NCBI RefSeq assembly: GCF_005221305.1
Contig: NZ_CP039887.1
Span: 1,364,001-1,428,000 of the forward strand
Direction of reading: 5' to 3'
DNA from: Neisseria subflava
GTDB taxonomy: Bacteria > Pseudomonadota > Gammaproteobacteria > Burkholderiales > Neisseriaceae
DNA: 64,000 bases
In this document: piece after piece, positions 21,123 through 31,000 of the stretch
How the letters are laid out: every line of letters begins with the position of its first letter
How positions within the stretch are numbered: position 1 is the stretch's first letter
Notes under the pieces: model-generated
Told to the model about the DNA's origin: nothing
Databases searched by the model: none
Seen by the model: the letters and a program-made list of their open reading frames with translations, nothing else
Made by a program: the position numbers and the translations under genes

Positions 21123-21215
21123 ATGAAAGATTTTGTCTTGCTTGTACAGTCGGATTGCGTTATCGTTTCTACTCTTTTTCACAAACTCTGTGTTTCTTCC
21201 CAATTGCTTGGATAG
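21123..21215 (+). CDS. Candidate branched-chain leader peptide upstream of ilvI
   Basis: A 30-codon ORF starts at 21123 and ends in TAG 124 bases before ilvI. The encoded peptide begins MKDFVLLVQSDCVIVSTLFH; 5 Val, 6 Leu and 1 Ile make 12 of 30 codons, clustered at codons 5-8 and 13-18. This is the composition expected of an attenuation leader controlling a branched-chain operon. Its ribosome site is weak (TTAAAAG), and a clean T-run terminator before ilvI is not obvious, so the mechanism is uncertain. Chance is possible, but no other gene explains the 220-base leader. Confidence 0.45.
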   Translation: MKDFVLLVQSDCVIVSTLFHKLCVSSQLLG

Positions 21216-21339
21216 TCTGACTGTCATCGTATTCCCTCAGTGCGCGTACCCTAAATCGCTGCTTGGTGGAATTGCATTACAGGTGCTGTGGTGAGGCGGA
21301 TTGTTCCTATTGGTTTGAAACCATATAAAAGAGGTCAAT

Positions 21340-23067
21340 ATGCAATTATCTGGCGCACAAATCATCGTGCAAAGTCTCAAAGCCGAAGGTGTCGAGTATG
21401 TATTCGGCTATCCGGGCGGCGCGGTTATCGAAATCTACGATGCCCTTTTCCAACTCAATAAATTCAAGCACATCCTGGTTCGCCACGAGCAGGCAGCCGT
21501 ACATGCGGCAGATGCCTATGCCCGTGTCAGCGGCAAAGTCGGCGTTGCTTTGGTAACTTCCGGCCCAGGCGTAACCAATGCGCTGACCGGCATCGCCACC
21601 GCTTACAGCGACTCCATTCCGTTAGTAGTCATCAGCGGCCAGGTGGGCAACTCCCTCATCGGGACAGACGCATTCCAAGAAGTGGATACAGTCGGCATTA
21701 CCCGCCCTTGTGTCAAACACAATTTCTTGGTAACCAATATCGCTGAGTTGGCAGACACCATCAAAAAAGCTTTCCAAATCGCCGCAAGCGGCCGTCCGGG
21801 TCCCGTTGTTGTCGATGTTCCTAAAGATGTCACCCAAGCAATGGCTAAATTCAGCTATCCGCAAGAAGACATCTTCATCCGCTCTTACCAACCGGTTGTA
21901 CAAGGCCACATCGGTCAAATCAAAAAAGCCGTACAAATGCTGGCTTCCGCCAAACGCCCTATTGTTTACTTTGGCGGCGGTGTGGTTTTGGGCAATGCCT
22001 CTGAGGAAATGACCAAATTCGTCCGCATGATCGGCGCTCCTTGTACCGGTACATTGATGGGCTTGGGTGCATACCCTTCCAGCGACCGCCAATTCTTGGG
22101 CATGCTGGGTATGCACGGCACTTACGAAGCCAACCTCGCCATGCAGAATGCAGACGTTGTACTGGCAATCGGTGCGCGCTTTGATGACCGCGTGATTTCC
22201 GTACCGTCCAAATTCTTTGAAAAAGCCAAAAAAATTATTCATATTGACGTTGACCCGTCCAGCATTGCCAAACGCGTCAAAGTGGATATCCCGATTGTCG
22301 GCGACGTGAAAAACGTATTGTCCGAAATGATTCAATTGTGGGGCAAACAAGAATCTGCACCTGCAGCCGACTCATTGGATAAATGGTGGAAAAGCATTGA
22401 AGAATGGCGTTCGCGCAACTGCCTGTGGTTTGATAATGAAAGCGAAATCATCAAACCGCAATACGTCATTCAAAAACTGGCCGAAATCACCAATAATTCT
22501 GCCATCATCACTTCCGACGTCGGTCAACACCAAATGTTTACCGCCCAATATTACCCATTCGAGCGTCCTCGCCAATGGCTCAATTCCGGCGGTTTAGGCA
22601 CAATGGGCGTCGGCTTGCCATATGCCATCGGTGCGAAACTGGCTGCTCCTGATCAAGATGTATTCTGTATCACCGGCGAAGGCTCGATTCAGATGAACAT
22701 CCAAGAGCTGTCCACCTGCTTCCAATACCGCGTTCCGGTGAACGTCGTTACCCTGAACAACGGCTATCTCGGCATGGTTCGCCAATGGCAGGAACTGTAT
22801 TACGGCAACCGCGAATCGGAAACCTATTTCGATTCCCTGCCCGATTTCGTCAAACTGGCTGAAGCATACGGACACATTGGCATCCGTGTGGACAAAAAAT
22901 CCGATGTTGAAGGCGCGCTTTTGGAAGCAGTCAAACAAAAAGACCGTTTGGTATTTATGGACTTCTTGACCGACAAGAAACAAAACGTGCTGCCCATGGT
23001 CGGCAACGGCAAAGGCTTGGACGAGATGGTTCTGCCGCCGCATATGCGCGAAACATTGTCAGCGTAA
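21340..23067 (+). CDS. ilvI: Acetolactate synthase, large (catalytic) subunit
   Basis: A 575-residue thiamine-diphosphate enzyme. The N-terminal MQLSGAQIIVQSLKAEGVEY leads to the catalytic Glu region YPGGAVIEIYDAL and RHEQAAVHAADAYAR (about 47). The FAD-binding middle domain and the TPP motif GEGSIQMNIQELST...NN (~447) follow. It joins two pyruvates, or pyruvate and 2-oxobutyrate, as the first common step of Val/Leu/Ile synthesis. AGAGG lies before the ATG. It is the first gene of ilvI-ilvH-(ABM)-ilvC; the small subunit follows after 10 bases. Annotated as ilvI or ilvB in different genomes. Confidence 0.96.
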   Translation: MQLSGAQIIVQSLKAEGVEYVFGYPGGAVIEIYDALFQLNKFKHILVRHEQAAVHAADAYARVSGKVGVALVTSGPGVTNALTGIATAYSDSIPLVVISGQVGNSLIGTDAFQEVDTVGITRPCVKHNFLVTNIAELADTIKKAFQIAASGRPGPVVVDVPKDVTQAMAKFSYPQEDIFIRSYQPVVQGHIGQIKKAVQMLASAKRPIVYFGGGVVLGNASEEMTKFVRMIGAPCTGTLMGLGAYPSSDRQFLGMLGMHGTYEANLAMQNADVVLAIGARFDDRVISVPSKFFEKAKKIIHIDVDPSSIAKRVKVDIPIVGDVKNVLSEMIQLWGKQESAPAADSLDKWWKSIEEWRSRNCLWFDNESEIIKPQYVIQKLAEITNNSAIITSDVGQHQMFTAQYYPFERPRQWLNSGGLGTMGVGLPYAIGAKLAAPDQDVFCITGEGSIQMNIQELSTCFQYRVPVNVVTLNNGYLGMVRQWQELYYGNRESETYFDSLPDFVKLAEAYGHIGIRVDKKSDVEGALLEAVKQKDRLVFMDFLTDKKQNVLPMVGNGKGLDEMVLPPHMRETLSA

Positions 23068-23077
23068 GGAGAGAAAA

Positions 23078-23569
23078 ATGCGACATATCTTATCTATTCT
23101 GATGGAAAACGAATCAGGTGCGATGAGCCGTGTGGTAGGTTTGTTCTCCGCACGCGATTACAATATCGACTCCTTGGCTGTTGCACCAACCGAAGACAAA
23201 ACCTTGTCTCGCATGACCATCGTTACCCATGGCGACGAACACGTTATCGAGCAAATCACCAAACAGCTCAACAAACTGATTGAAGTTATCAAAGTGGTCG
23301 ATTTGAACGAAAGCCGTTTTGTCGAACGCGAGCTGATGTTGGTAAAAGTCCGCGCCGTAGGTAAAGACCGTGACGAATTCCTGCGATTGACCGAAATCTA
23401 CCGTGGCAGCGTCATTGACGTAACAGACCGCAGCTACACCATCGAAATCACAGGTTCTACCGAAAAACTCGACTCTTTCCTCGAAACAGTCGGTCGTGCT
23501 CAAATTTTGGAAACCGTACGCACAGGCGCAGCCGGTATCGGTCGTGGCGAGCGTATTTTGAAAATTTAA
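23078..23569 (+). CDS. ilvH: Acetolactate synthase, small (regulatory) subunit
   Basis: A 163-residue protein. The N-terminal ACT domain MRHILSILMENESGAMSRVV with GLFSARDYNIDSL is the valine-binding feedback site. The C-terminal domain carries ELMLVKVRA and the GAAGIGRGERILKI end. It activates the large subunit and confers valine inhibition. GGAGAGAAAA precedes the ATG in the 10-base gap after ilvI, so the two are co-transcribed. Confidence 0.95.
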   Translation: MRHILSILMENESGAMSRVVGLFSARDYNIDSLAVAPTEDKTLSRMTIVTHGDEHVIEQITKQLNKLIEVIKVVDLNESRFVERELMLVKVRAVGKDRDEFLRLTEIYRGSVIDVTDRSYTIEITGSTEKLDSFLETVGRAQILETVRTGAAGIGRGERILKI

Positions 23570-23579
23570 CGCTGTATCG

Positions 23580-23617
23580 TTCAGACGGCCTTTTACTTTC
23601 TACAAAGGCCGTCTGAA
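23580..23617 (+). terminator. Inverted DUS pair after ilvH
   Basis: TTCAGACGGCC...GGCCGTCTGAA forms a hairpin between ilvH and the ABM gene. It has no long T-run, so it probably only attenuates transcription into the downstream genes. Confidence 0.4.
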
Positions 23618-23635
23618 AAACAGTAGGAGACAAAT

Positions 23636-23929
23636 ATGTCAAGCATCCAAATCGTTGCATTAGTTACCGTCAAACCCGAATACACCGAGGCTCTGGCTGC
23701 CCAGTTTAAAGACTTGGTCAAAGCCAGCCGTGCAGAAGAAGGCAACATCAGCTACGACCTGCACCAAGAAATCGGCAAACCCAACCGTTTCGTATTCGTA
23801 GAAAGCTGGAAATCCCAAGCAGCTATTGACGAACACAATGCCAGCGAACATTTCCAAAACTTCGTCAAATCCATCGAAGGAAAAACCGAAGCATTGGAAA
23901 TCGTCTTGATGAACCAAGTCCCCGCTTAA
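23636..23929 (+). CDS. ABM-domain (YgiN-like) putative quinol monooxygenase
   Basis: A 97-residue single-domain antibiotic-biosynthesis-monooxygenase fold. It has the typical order of a beta strand (IQIVALVTVKPEY), a helix (LAAQFKDLVKASRAEEGNISYDL), FVFVESWKSQAAIDEHNASE with the conserved W and H residues, and a final strand. Family members act as dimeric monooxygenases or small-molecule-binding proteins. It sits between ilvH and ilvC in the same direction with a good AGGAGA ribosome site, which suggests co-expression with branched-chain synthesis. Its substrate cannot be told from the sequence. Confidence 0.8.
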   Translation: MSSIQIVALVTVKPEYTEALAAQFKDLVKASRAEEGNISYDLHQEIGKPNRFVFVESWKSQAAIDEHNASEHFQNFVKSIEGKTEALEIVLMNQVPA

Positions 23930-23990
23930 ACCCCTATTACTTTTAACTCAACCCGGATTATCCGGAACCCTCTTACACTAAGGAAATAAA

Positions 23991-25004
23991 ATGCAAGTTT
24001 ATTACGATAAAGACGCTGACCTTTCTCTGATCAAAGGCAAAACCGTTGCCATCATCGGTTACGGTTCACAAGGTCACGCACACGCAGCAAACCTGAAAGA
24101 TTCCGGCGTAAATGTCGTAATCGGTCTGCGCCAAGGCGGCTCTTGGAAAAAAGCCGAAGCAGCCGGCCACGACGTGCGCACCGTTGCTGAAGCAACCAAA
24201 GCAGCCGACGTTGTAATGATTCTGTTGCCTGACGAAAACCAACCTATCGTATACAAAAACGAAATCGAGCCTAACTTGAAAGAAGGTGCAGTATTGGCGT
24301 TTGCCCACGGCTTCAACGTACACTACAACCAAATCGTACCTCGCGCCGACCTCGACGTTATCATGATCGCCCCTAAAGGCCCCGGCCACACCGTACGCAG
24401 CGAATTCCTGAAAGGCGGCGGCGTACCTTCCCTGATCGCCGTTTACCAAGATAAAAGTGGCAAAGCCAAAGACATCGCCCTGTCTTACGCAGCAGCCAAC
24501 GGCGGCACTAAAGGCGGCGTAATCGAAACCAACTTCCGCGAAGAAACCGAAACCGACCTCTTCGGCGAACAAGCCGTATTGTGCGGCGGTGTGGTCGAGT
24601 TGATTAAAACCGGCTTCGAAACCCTGACCGAAGCAGGCTACGCGCCCGAAATGGCCTATTTCGAGTGTCTGCACGAAATGAAGCTCATCGTTGACCTGAT
24701 TTACGAAGGCGGCATCGCCAACATGAACTACTCCATTTCCAACAACGCGGAGTACGGCGAATACGTTACCGGCGTGGAAGTTATCAACGATAAATCGCGC
24801 GAGGCCATGCGCAACGCCTTGAAACGCATCCAAACCGGCGAATACGCCAAAATGTTCATCCAAGAAGGTGCCGTCAACTACGCCAGCATGACTGCCCGCC
24901 GCCGCCTGACTGCCGACCACCAAATCGAAAAAGTTGGCGCACAACTGCGTTCTATGATGCCTTGGATCGCTAAAAACAAACTGGTTGACCAAGACAAAAA
25001 CTAA
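23991..25004 (+). CDS. ilvC: Ketol-acid reductoisomerase (class I)
   Basis: A 337-residue class I enzyme. NADPH-binding GYGSQGHAHAANLKDSG begins at residue 23. The metal-binding knotted domain has TDLFGEQAVLCGG (~190) and ECLHEMKLIVDLIYEGG (~223), with the conserved acidic residues. It isomerises and reduces acetolactate in Val/Leu/Ile synthesis. AAGGAAATAAA precedes the ATG. It ends the ilv run and is followed by an intrinsic terminator. Confidence 0.97.
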   Translation: MQVYYDKDADLSLIKGKTVAIIGYGSQGHAHAANLKDSGVNVVIGLRQGGSWKKAEAAGHDVRTVAEATKAADVVMILLPDENQPIVYKNEIEPNLKEGAVLAFAHGFNVHYNQIVPRADLDVIMIAPKGPGHTVRSEFLKGGGVPSLIAVYQDKSGKAKDIALSYAAANGGTKGGVIETNFREETETDLFGEQAVLCGGVVELIKTGFETLTEAGYAPEMAYFECLHEMKLIVDLIYEGGIANMNYSISNNAEYGEYVTGVEVINDKSREAMRNALKRIQTGEYAKMFIQEGAVNYASMTARRRLTADHQIEKVGAQLRSMMPWIAKNKLVDQDKN

Positions 25005-25025
25005 TCTGTCTTTCAAACAAATGAA

Positions 25026-25056
25026 ACCTGCCTGATTACTCAGGCAGGTTTTTATA
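25026..25056 (+). terminator. Terminator of ilvC
   Basis: AACCTGCCTGATTACTCAGGCAGGTTTTTA is a stem with a T-run 22 bases after the stop codon. The AT-rich 240 bases that follow, up to the IS element, hold one lone uptake sequence and no gene. Confidence 0.92.
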
Positions 25057-25172
25057 ATTTTAAAACCCAATACACTATAAATCTCACTCAACAAGGCCGT
25101 CTGAAGACAATATAAACGACATTTAAACTCCAACCTCAATGCCGTCTTTTATGATTCTCCTAAAATTTCCTT

Positions 25173-26120
25173 TTAAAAAAACATATTACGAAATAAACGA
25201 CTATTTTCCATACCTACTCTGTCTGCAAAAAACAACGTTTCCCAACAAAATACGCCTAAAACAAGAGAAAAATTTGTTTTCTTAAGCCATAACCTGTAGG
25301 AAAACGTTGCGTTGTTTACACCACAGGTTGAGAATGAAGCCTGCAAGACCTCAAACGGCGTATCGCCGTTCAAACTGCGGTGCGGCTTCACAGTGTTATA
25401 GAAATTAACAAAGCGGCACAACTCCTTTCGCCAGTGTTCCGGACTGTCAAACAACTGTTTCCCATGCCACATCTCCATCAGGGTGCGGATAACCCGTTCC
25501 GCCTTACCGTTGGTCTGCGGACGGGCAACCCGGGTAAACTTTTGACCAATCCCGTTCTCATAACAGGCTACACCGAAAGCATGGTTGGCCGAGCCTTTAT
25601 ATTCCGTACCGTTGTCGGAGTAAACGCACTCAATCAGGTATGGACAGGGATCAATCAGGTGTCCAGTCAGAAACTTGGCGGCACTGTCTGCAGTTTTGTC
25701 CGGCAAAATGGCGGAGTATAGCTCCCTTGAGAAATCGTCGATGGCGACAAACAGGTAATCCCGATTATCGGTGGCTTTCTGCCCTTTGAGCAGCGGCAGC
25801 CGTTTGGTATCGAGATGTACCAGCTCTCCGGGGTAGGATTTATTGTAGCGTTTGGCCTGCCTTTTGAGTTTTTCCTGAATGCCGCGTTCTACCTTGGCCA
25901 GGCGTTTCATTCCGTACTTTGCCTGTTTGAAACGGTTGTTGGTACTGGTTTGGGGTTTGAGCAGTCTGCCCCTTGCGGCTTTAAGTGCGCGGTAAATGGT
26001 GACGCGGCAGACTTGGTAGCGGCGTGCCAGGGAGGTGACGCTTTCCTTTTCCTGCGTGTAGGCCAGCCAAATGGCTTGGCGGTGGTGCGGGGTGAGACGG
26101 GTGTTTTTGTGCATGTTCAT
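25173..26120 (-). CDS. IS481-family transposase (copy 2), extended past the IS end
   Basis: Nearly identical to copy 1 (one visible change, PEHWRKE for PEHRRKE), with the same D104, D169 and E208. Because of the same 2-bp shift near the C-terminus, the frame leaves the element at 25295 and adds about 40 residues (RLWLKKTNFSLVLGVF...) encoded by host DNA. The natural stop is seen in copy 3. The core is intact; the foreign tail may or may not affect activity. Confidence 0.88.
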   Translation of the reverse strand: MNMHKNTRLTPHHRQAIWLAYTQEKESVTSLARRYQVCRVTIYRALKAARGRLLKPQTSTNNRFKQAKYGMKRLAKVERGIQEKLKRQAKRYNKSYPGELVHLDTKRLPLLKGQKATDNRDYLFVAIDDFSRELYSAILPDKTADSAAKFLTGHLIDPCPYLIECVYSDNGTEYKGSANHAFGVACYENGIGQKFTRVARPQTNGKAERVIRTLMEMWHGKQLFDSPEHWRKELCRFVNFYNTVKPHRSLNGDTPFEVLQASFSTCGVNNATFSYRLWLKKTNFSLVLGVFCWETLFFADRVGMENSRLFRNMFF

Positions 26121-26170
26121 GTTTCAGTATTCTCCTGGAAATACTGTAAACAACGCTACTAGTTTCTACA
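25295..26170 (-). mobile_element. IS481-family insertion sequence, copy 2
   Basis: The 876-bp element has the same ends as copy 1 (TGTAGGAAAACG at 25295, CTAGTTTCTACA at 26170). Its left transposon end abuts a trimeric autotransporter reading frame that lacks its start, so insertion, or a deletion next to it, truncated that gene. No perfect target duplication is visible. Confidence 0.9.
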
Positions 26171-27710
26171 TACCGATGCCGGTGATGTTGTGTCTGTCGG
26201 TTCTCAAGGTTACGAACGTCAAATTATCAACGTAGCTCCTGGCGATATTTCTGCTACTTCTACTGATGCGATCAACGGCTCACAGCTTTATGGTGTATTG
26301 AGTGCGCTCGAACGCATTCGTTATTTCTCTGTTAAGTCAACTGATGGCAGTACTGACGGCACCAAAAACTGGAATAACGATGGTGCGAAAGGTGCAAACT
26401 CAATTGCCATTGGCCCATCTGCATCTACAACAAGCGCAGCCACAAATGGTGTCGCTATCGGTAATCAGGCAAATGTTACAGGCGTCAATGCTGTTGCTTT
26501 GGGTAACGGTACTACTGCTTCTGTTCAAGACTCTGTCGCTTTGGGCAATGGTGCTGTCGGCGCGGCCAATAATTTTGATGCAACAGCTAAAAATGCCTCA
26601 TTCAAAAACGATAGCGGCGCTGCGACCAATGTCAGCTATGCTGCTTCTTCATCTTCTAAAACAGGCGCGGTTTCTGTAGGCAGCGCAGGCAATGAGCGCC
26701 AAATCCAGAATGTTGCCGCAACTTCGACCGATGCAGTTAATGGTAGCCAACTGTACACAGTCATGAATAATGTTGGACATAATATCCAACAAAACGGTAC
26801 AGACAAATCCCGCATCAATAACAACGGTACGGTCAACTACGCTAATGGCAACTTGACGACCGTTGCAGTTACCGATGGCGAGAATGCATCAAAAGTTCAA
26901 ATCAACGTCACTCAAGGCACATTGTCTGTCGATAATAATGGTACAGTGTCCGCACCGACTGCCGGTGTAGCGACTGCCGGCGATGTAGCCAATGCCATCA
27001 ATAATGCCAAAACCACAACCAAGGTAGCGGCAGGCAGCAACACGCATGTCAATAAAACAACTTCAGGCAAAGAAACCACTTATACCGTCAGCGCAGATAA
27101 AGCAACGGTACAAGTTTCCAATGCTTTGAATCTGACCTCTAATATTACAACTGCAGCCGATGGTGCAGTCACAACTAATTACAGTATCGATCTCGCTCAA
27201 AGCACCAAAGCCGACATCCAAAAAGGCGTGGACGCCAAAACCGCCGTTGACAGCAAAGGCCTGACCTTCAACGGCGACAGCGGCAGCACCAATGTCGAAA
27301 AACTGGGCTCCACCGTGACCGTTGCCGGCGACGACAACATCACCACCGCAGCCCAGGGCGATACAGTGACCGTCAAGCTGAAAAAAGACCTGGTAATAGA
27401 CAGCGTCAAAGCCGGCGATACCACCGTGAACAACGACGGAGTGAAAGTAGGCGACGATGTCGCATTGACCCAGGACGGCGTTAAAGCAGGCGATGTCAAA
27501 CTGACCAAAGACGGTTTGAACAACGCCGGCAACAAAGTGACCAACGTAGCCGCCGGTACCGACGATACCGACGTCGTCAACTACGGTCAGCTGAAAGAGA
27601 CCTGGGTGCGAATATACGCTAAGCAACAAGATAGCAGGCTGTATATCAACTCTCCCAATGATTTTGGTGCGGCATATTGTACGCAAAAACCAGATGCATG
27701 CTGTTTTTAA
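26171..27710 (+). pseudogene. Trimeric autotransporter remnant, truncated at both ends
   Basis: The open frame begins immediately at the IS end with TDAGDVVSVGSQGYERQI and carries head and neck repeats (ISATSTDAINGSQLYG, NGVAIGNQANVTGVNAVALG, ATSTDAVNGSQL) and stalk repeats (KAGDTTVNNDGVKVGDDVAL) closely related to the C-terminal stalk of the intact adhesin downstream. It has no signal peptide and no YadA anchor. After NYGQLKE (about 27597) the frame departs into unrelated residues (TWVRIYAKQQDSRLY...) and stops at 27710. It cannot be exported or anchored alone, but it could serve as a donor of sequence for recombination with the adjacent gene. Confidence 0.85.
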
Positions 27711-28047
27711 AAGAATTTCATGAATCAGGCCGCACCCTCTTTAGAGAGTAAACCTGAATGGCTATAGAAACTTGGGAGTCCAAGACATGGGATACCTGCC
27801 TTTTCTCCTGCAGGTTGCTTTATTCTGGTGGACTCCCTCTACTGTTGCAAAAAAGCGATACATTTCTCCGTACATCAACAGGGGGGGGCTGGAATATTTT
27901 CAAAATAAAGATAAAATGGGGAAATTTTACCCCCATGTTTGCCTCGTAAAACGAAATTCTTGTACTTACGGGCCGAATGGTTCGTGCAGGTAAGTGGGTA
28001 GGTTGCAATTTCGATCACTCTATACAACTAAATAATGGAGCATAACA
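27711..28047 (+). promoter_or_regulatory. Upstream region of the large adhesin gene, with a G8 tract
   Basis: No supported gene. A run of eight G lies at 27891-27898, about 150 bases before the start codon, followed by an AT-rich stretch with possible -10 elements (TATTTT, GATAAAAT). A TGGGG...CCCCA hairpin (about 27915-27934) and an ACTTAC...GTAAGT stem follow in the leader. GGAG at 28036-28039 is the ribosome site. Poly-G tracts near neisserial surface-gene promoters are classical sites of slippage. Confidence 0.4.
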
Positions 28048-31000
28048 ATGAATAAAGCCTATCGCGTTATTTGGAATGCGTGCACCAACACTTGGACTGC
28101 TGTTCAGGAAAATGCCAAGGCCAAGGGAAAATCTTCTTCCGGACGGGTTTCTGCCGAGCCTGCCACATTGGGCAGCTTGGGGTTGAAATCTTCCCGTTTC
28201 GTTTGTACCGCATTGGTTTCCGCGCTGATGATGACTGCAGGTTATGCCAACGCCGGGCCGGGTATTTTTATCAATGACGGTAATGATGACGGATGTATCG
28301 TTACCAGCGATGAATCAGCAAGAAGAAACGCGCTGTTCTTTCTGTCTAATAACAACTTGGAATGGGCGGCCGGGCAGTCCAGCGGCGGCAGTATGCCGAA
28401 TGCAAATGCTTTTCGGAATAAATGCAGCCCGACGGATGCAGCCAGTCAAACCAACCGTGCTCTGTTCCATGGCGATGCGGGTGGCGCGGGTAGCAAACAC
28501 CTTTCGCTCGGTGGCCGTTTGGATGTAAATAGCGGCATTATCGGCTTGGGTGACCGTGCTGCGGGCAACAACAGCATCCGCATTGGTAGCGGCAATACTT
28601 TGCAGGCTGCCAATAGTCAATCGAATTCCGTTGCTATCGGTAATGACGTGGAAACCAAAGCTGCTATGGCTGTTGGTATCGGCTCGGCCGCCAAGGCCAA
28701 TGGACAGCAGAGCGTGGCTGTCGGTAACAGTGTGGAGTCTTCCGGATATTATTCCGTAGCCATCGGTACTTCCGCTCGTGCGAATGCGGCACAAACTGTG
28801 GCTTTGGGTAACAATGCCAACGCCGCAGGCGAGGATGCGCTGGCTATTGGTCGTAGTGCCAACGCGCAGGCGAAAGACTCCATCGCATTCGGTCGTAGCT
28901 CTCAGGCAGCTGCCAAGGGTGTTGCCATTGGTTCAGAAGCCAGCGCCGCCGTGGCCAATTCTGTTGCCTTGGGTTCAGGTACGACTGCCGTTGCTGCTAC
29001 CAACCAGTCTGGAACGAAAAATGTAAACGGACTGAACTATACATATGTCGGCGATTCCGCCAATAGTTCTGTGACCGTTGGTAACCGTCAAATCAAACAG
29101 GTAGGTGCGGGCGAAGTTTCGGCTGCTTCCGCCGATGCGATTAACGGTAGCCAGCTTCATGCTACCCAAAACGTTGTTGGCAATATCGGTAAAGGAGTGG
29201 CCGCTAATTTGGGCGGCGGCGCGGTATTGAAACCAGACGGTACGTTTACCGCTCCCACCTACAGCTTGACTGATGCTAATGGTAATGTGGTTAGCAAAAA
29301 CAACGTCGGCGATGCGCTGAACGTATTGAACAGCCGTTTGAATAATGTGGGTGGCGGTTTTCAGGTAGCCGCAACTACTGGTACGACGCAAAACGTCAAG
29401 CCTGGCAATACTCTCAAATTTATTGATGGTACAAATACCACTACCGAAGTATCGACCGACGGCGCGGGTGTGACCACCGTTAAAATCAACGCCACAGGCG
29501 GCGGTGCAGCCGTTCCCCTGACCAGCAACGCTGCAACCGGCCAAGTCAACGCACCCGCTGCTGCGGATGCGAATAAAGCTGCCACTGCAGGTAGCGTGGC
29601 CACTGCCATCAATACTGCCGTGAGCAAGAGTGGCTTTAATGTGCAGGGTGGTTCGGTTGCTGGCGGCTCCGTTACTGGTGCAGCTACAACCAAAGTAAAT
29701 AATGGCAGTACCGTTAAATTGCAGGCGGGTAAAAACATCGCTCTATCACAGAGTGGTGCGGATTTTACTTTTGCCACTGCCGAGAATTTGAGCGTAACCA
29801 GCGTGACTGCCACTGATGCGGCTGGCAATAAAACTGTTACCAATGGCAGCGGTGTCACTATAACTCCGGCAGCCGCAGGCAGTTCCCCCGTAAGACTAAC
29901 CACCAGTGGCCTGGATAACGGCGGCAACAAGATCACCAACCTGACCAGCGGCAACGTTGCGGCAGGCGACAACAGTGCCGTAACTGGCGGTGCAGTTAAT
30001 ACCGCAATCAATACTGCCATCAATACTGCCGTGACCGATTTGAAAGACGCCGGCTTCAAGATCGGAGCCGACAGCGGTGCAGACGACACCGTAAAACTGG
30101 GCGAAACCGTCAAATATGCCGGCGATGCCAATATCAAGACCACGGTTACCAACAACCAAATCGGCTTTAAACTGGCCGACAGCATTACCGTTGGTCCGGC
30201 TAGCGGCGGCAGCCCGGTTACTGTCGACGGCACTGCCGGTACGGTTACCGGTCTGACAAACAAAACTTGGAATCCTGCCGGCATTGTCAGCGGACGTGCA
30301 GCCACGGAAGATCAGTTGAAAGCTGTAACCAATCAGGTCAACAGTTCTGCAACCCACTATTACAGCGTGAACGACGGTGGCGGCGCACACGGTGGCAATT
30401 TCAATAATGACGGCGCGACTGGTCTTAACGCATTGGCTGCCGGCGTGGGTGCAAGTGCGCAAGATAATGATGCTGTCGCCATCGGTAGCGGAACGATCGC
30501 TCAAGGTAACGGCTCGATCGCCATCGGTGCGGCTGCCGAAGTCAGCGGCGCCACCGGAGCGGGCGGCATCGCCATCGGCGCGGCTGCCACCGCTAAGAAC
30601 GGCGGTACGGCCGTCGGCTCCGGCGCGGATACCGGCAACGGCACGGCACTCATCCCCGGCCTGCCCAACCGCCTCAATAACAACCTAGCATTGGGCGATA
30701 GCGCGAGGGTTAAAAACGATACCAACTTCAACGTGGCATTGGGTTCGCTTTCCACTGCAGGCGATGCGGATTTGACCGCCGCCGCCTACAAACCGAACGC
30801 AACTTCCGTCATTGCCGGCGACATCAACGAAGCCGGGGTTAAATATGGCGAAGTTTCGCTGGGCGGGGACACAAGCCATTTTATGTCCGGTAGCAAAATG
30901 TACCGCCGCCTGACCAATTTGGCTGCAGGTTCGGCCGATACCGATGCCGTGAACGTATCGCAGCTGAAAGCGGTGCAGGCTGCTTTGCAGGACCAAGCTC

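Noticed and set aside
21216..21339. T-box or known riboswitch in the ilvI leader
   Set aside because: No T-box core, no terminator/antiterminator pair and no aptamer motif that I can recognise; the leader-peptide idea fits the visible features better.
27758..27993. Two overlapping short frames spanning the G8 tract upstream of the large adhesin
   Set aside because: No ribosome site or similarity; both frames are open by chance. The tract is better read as part of a promoter or leader.
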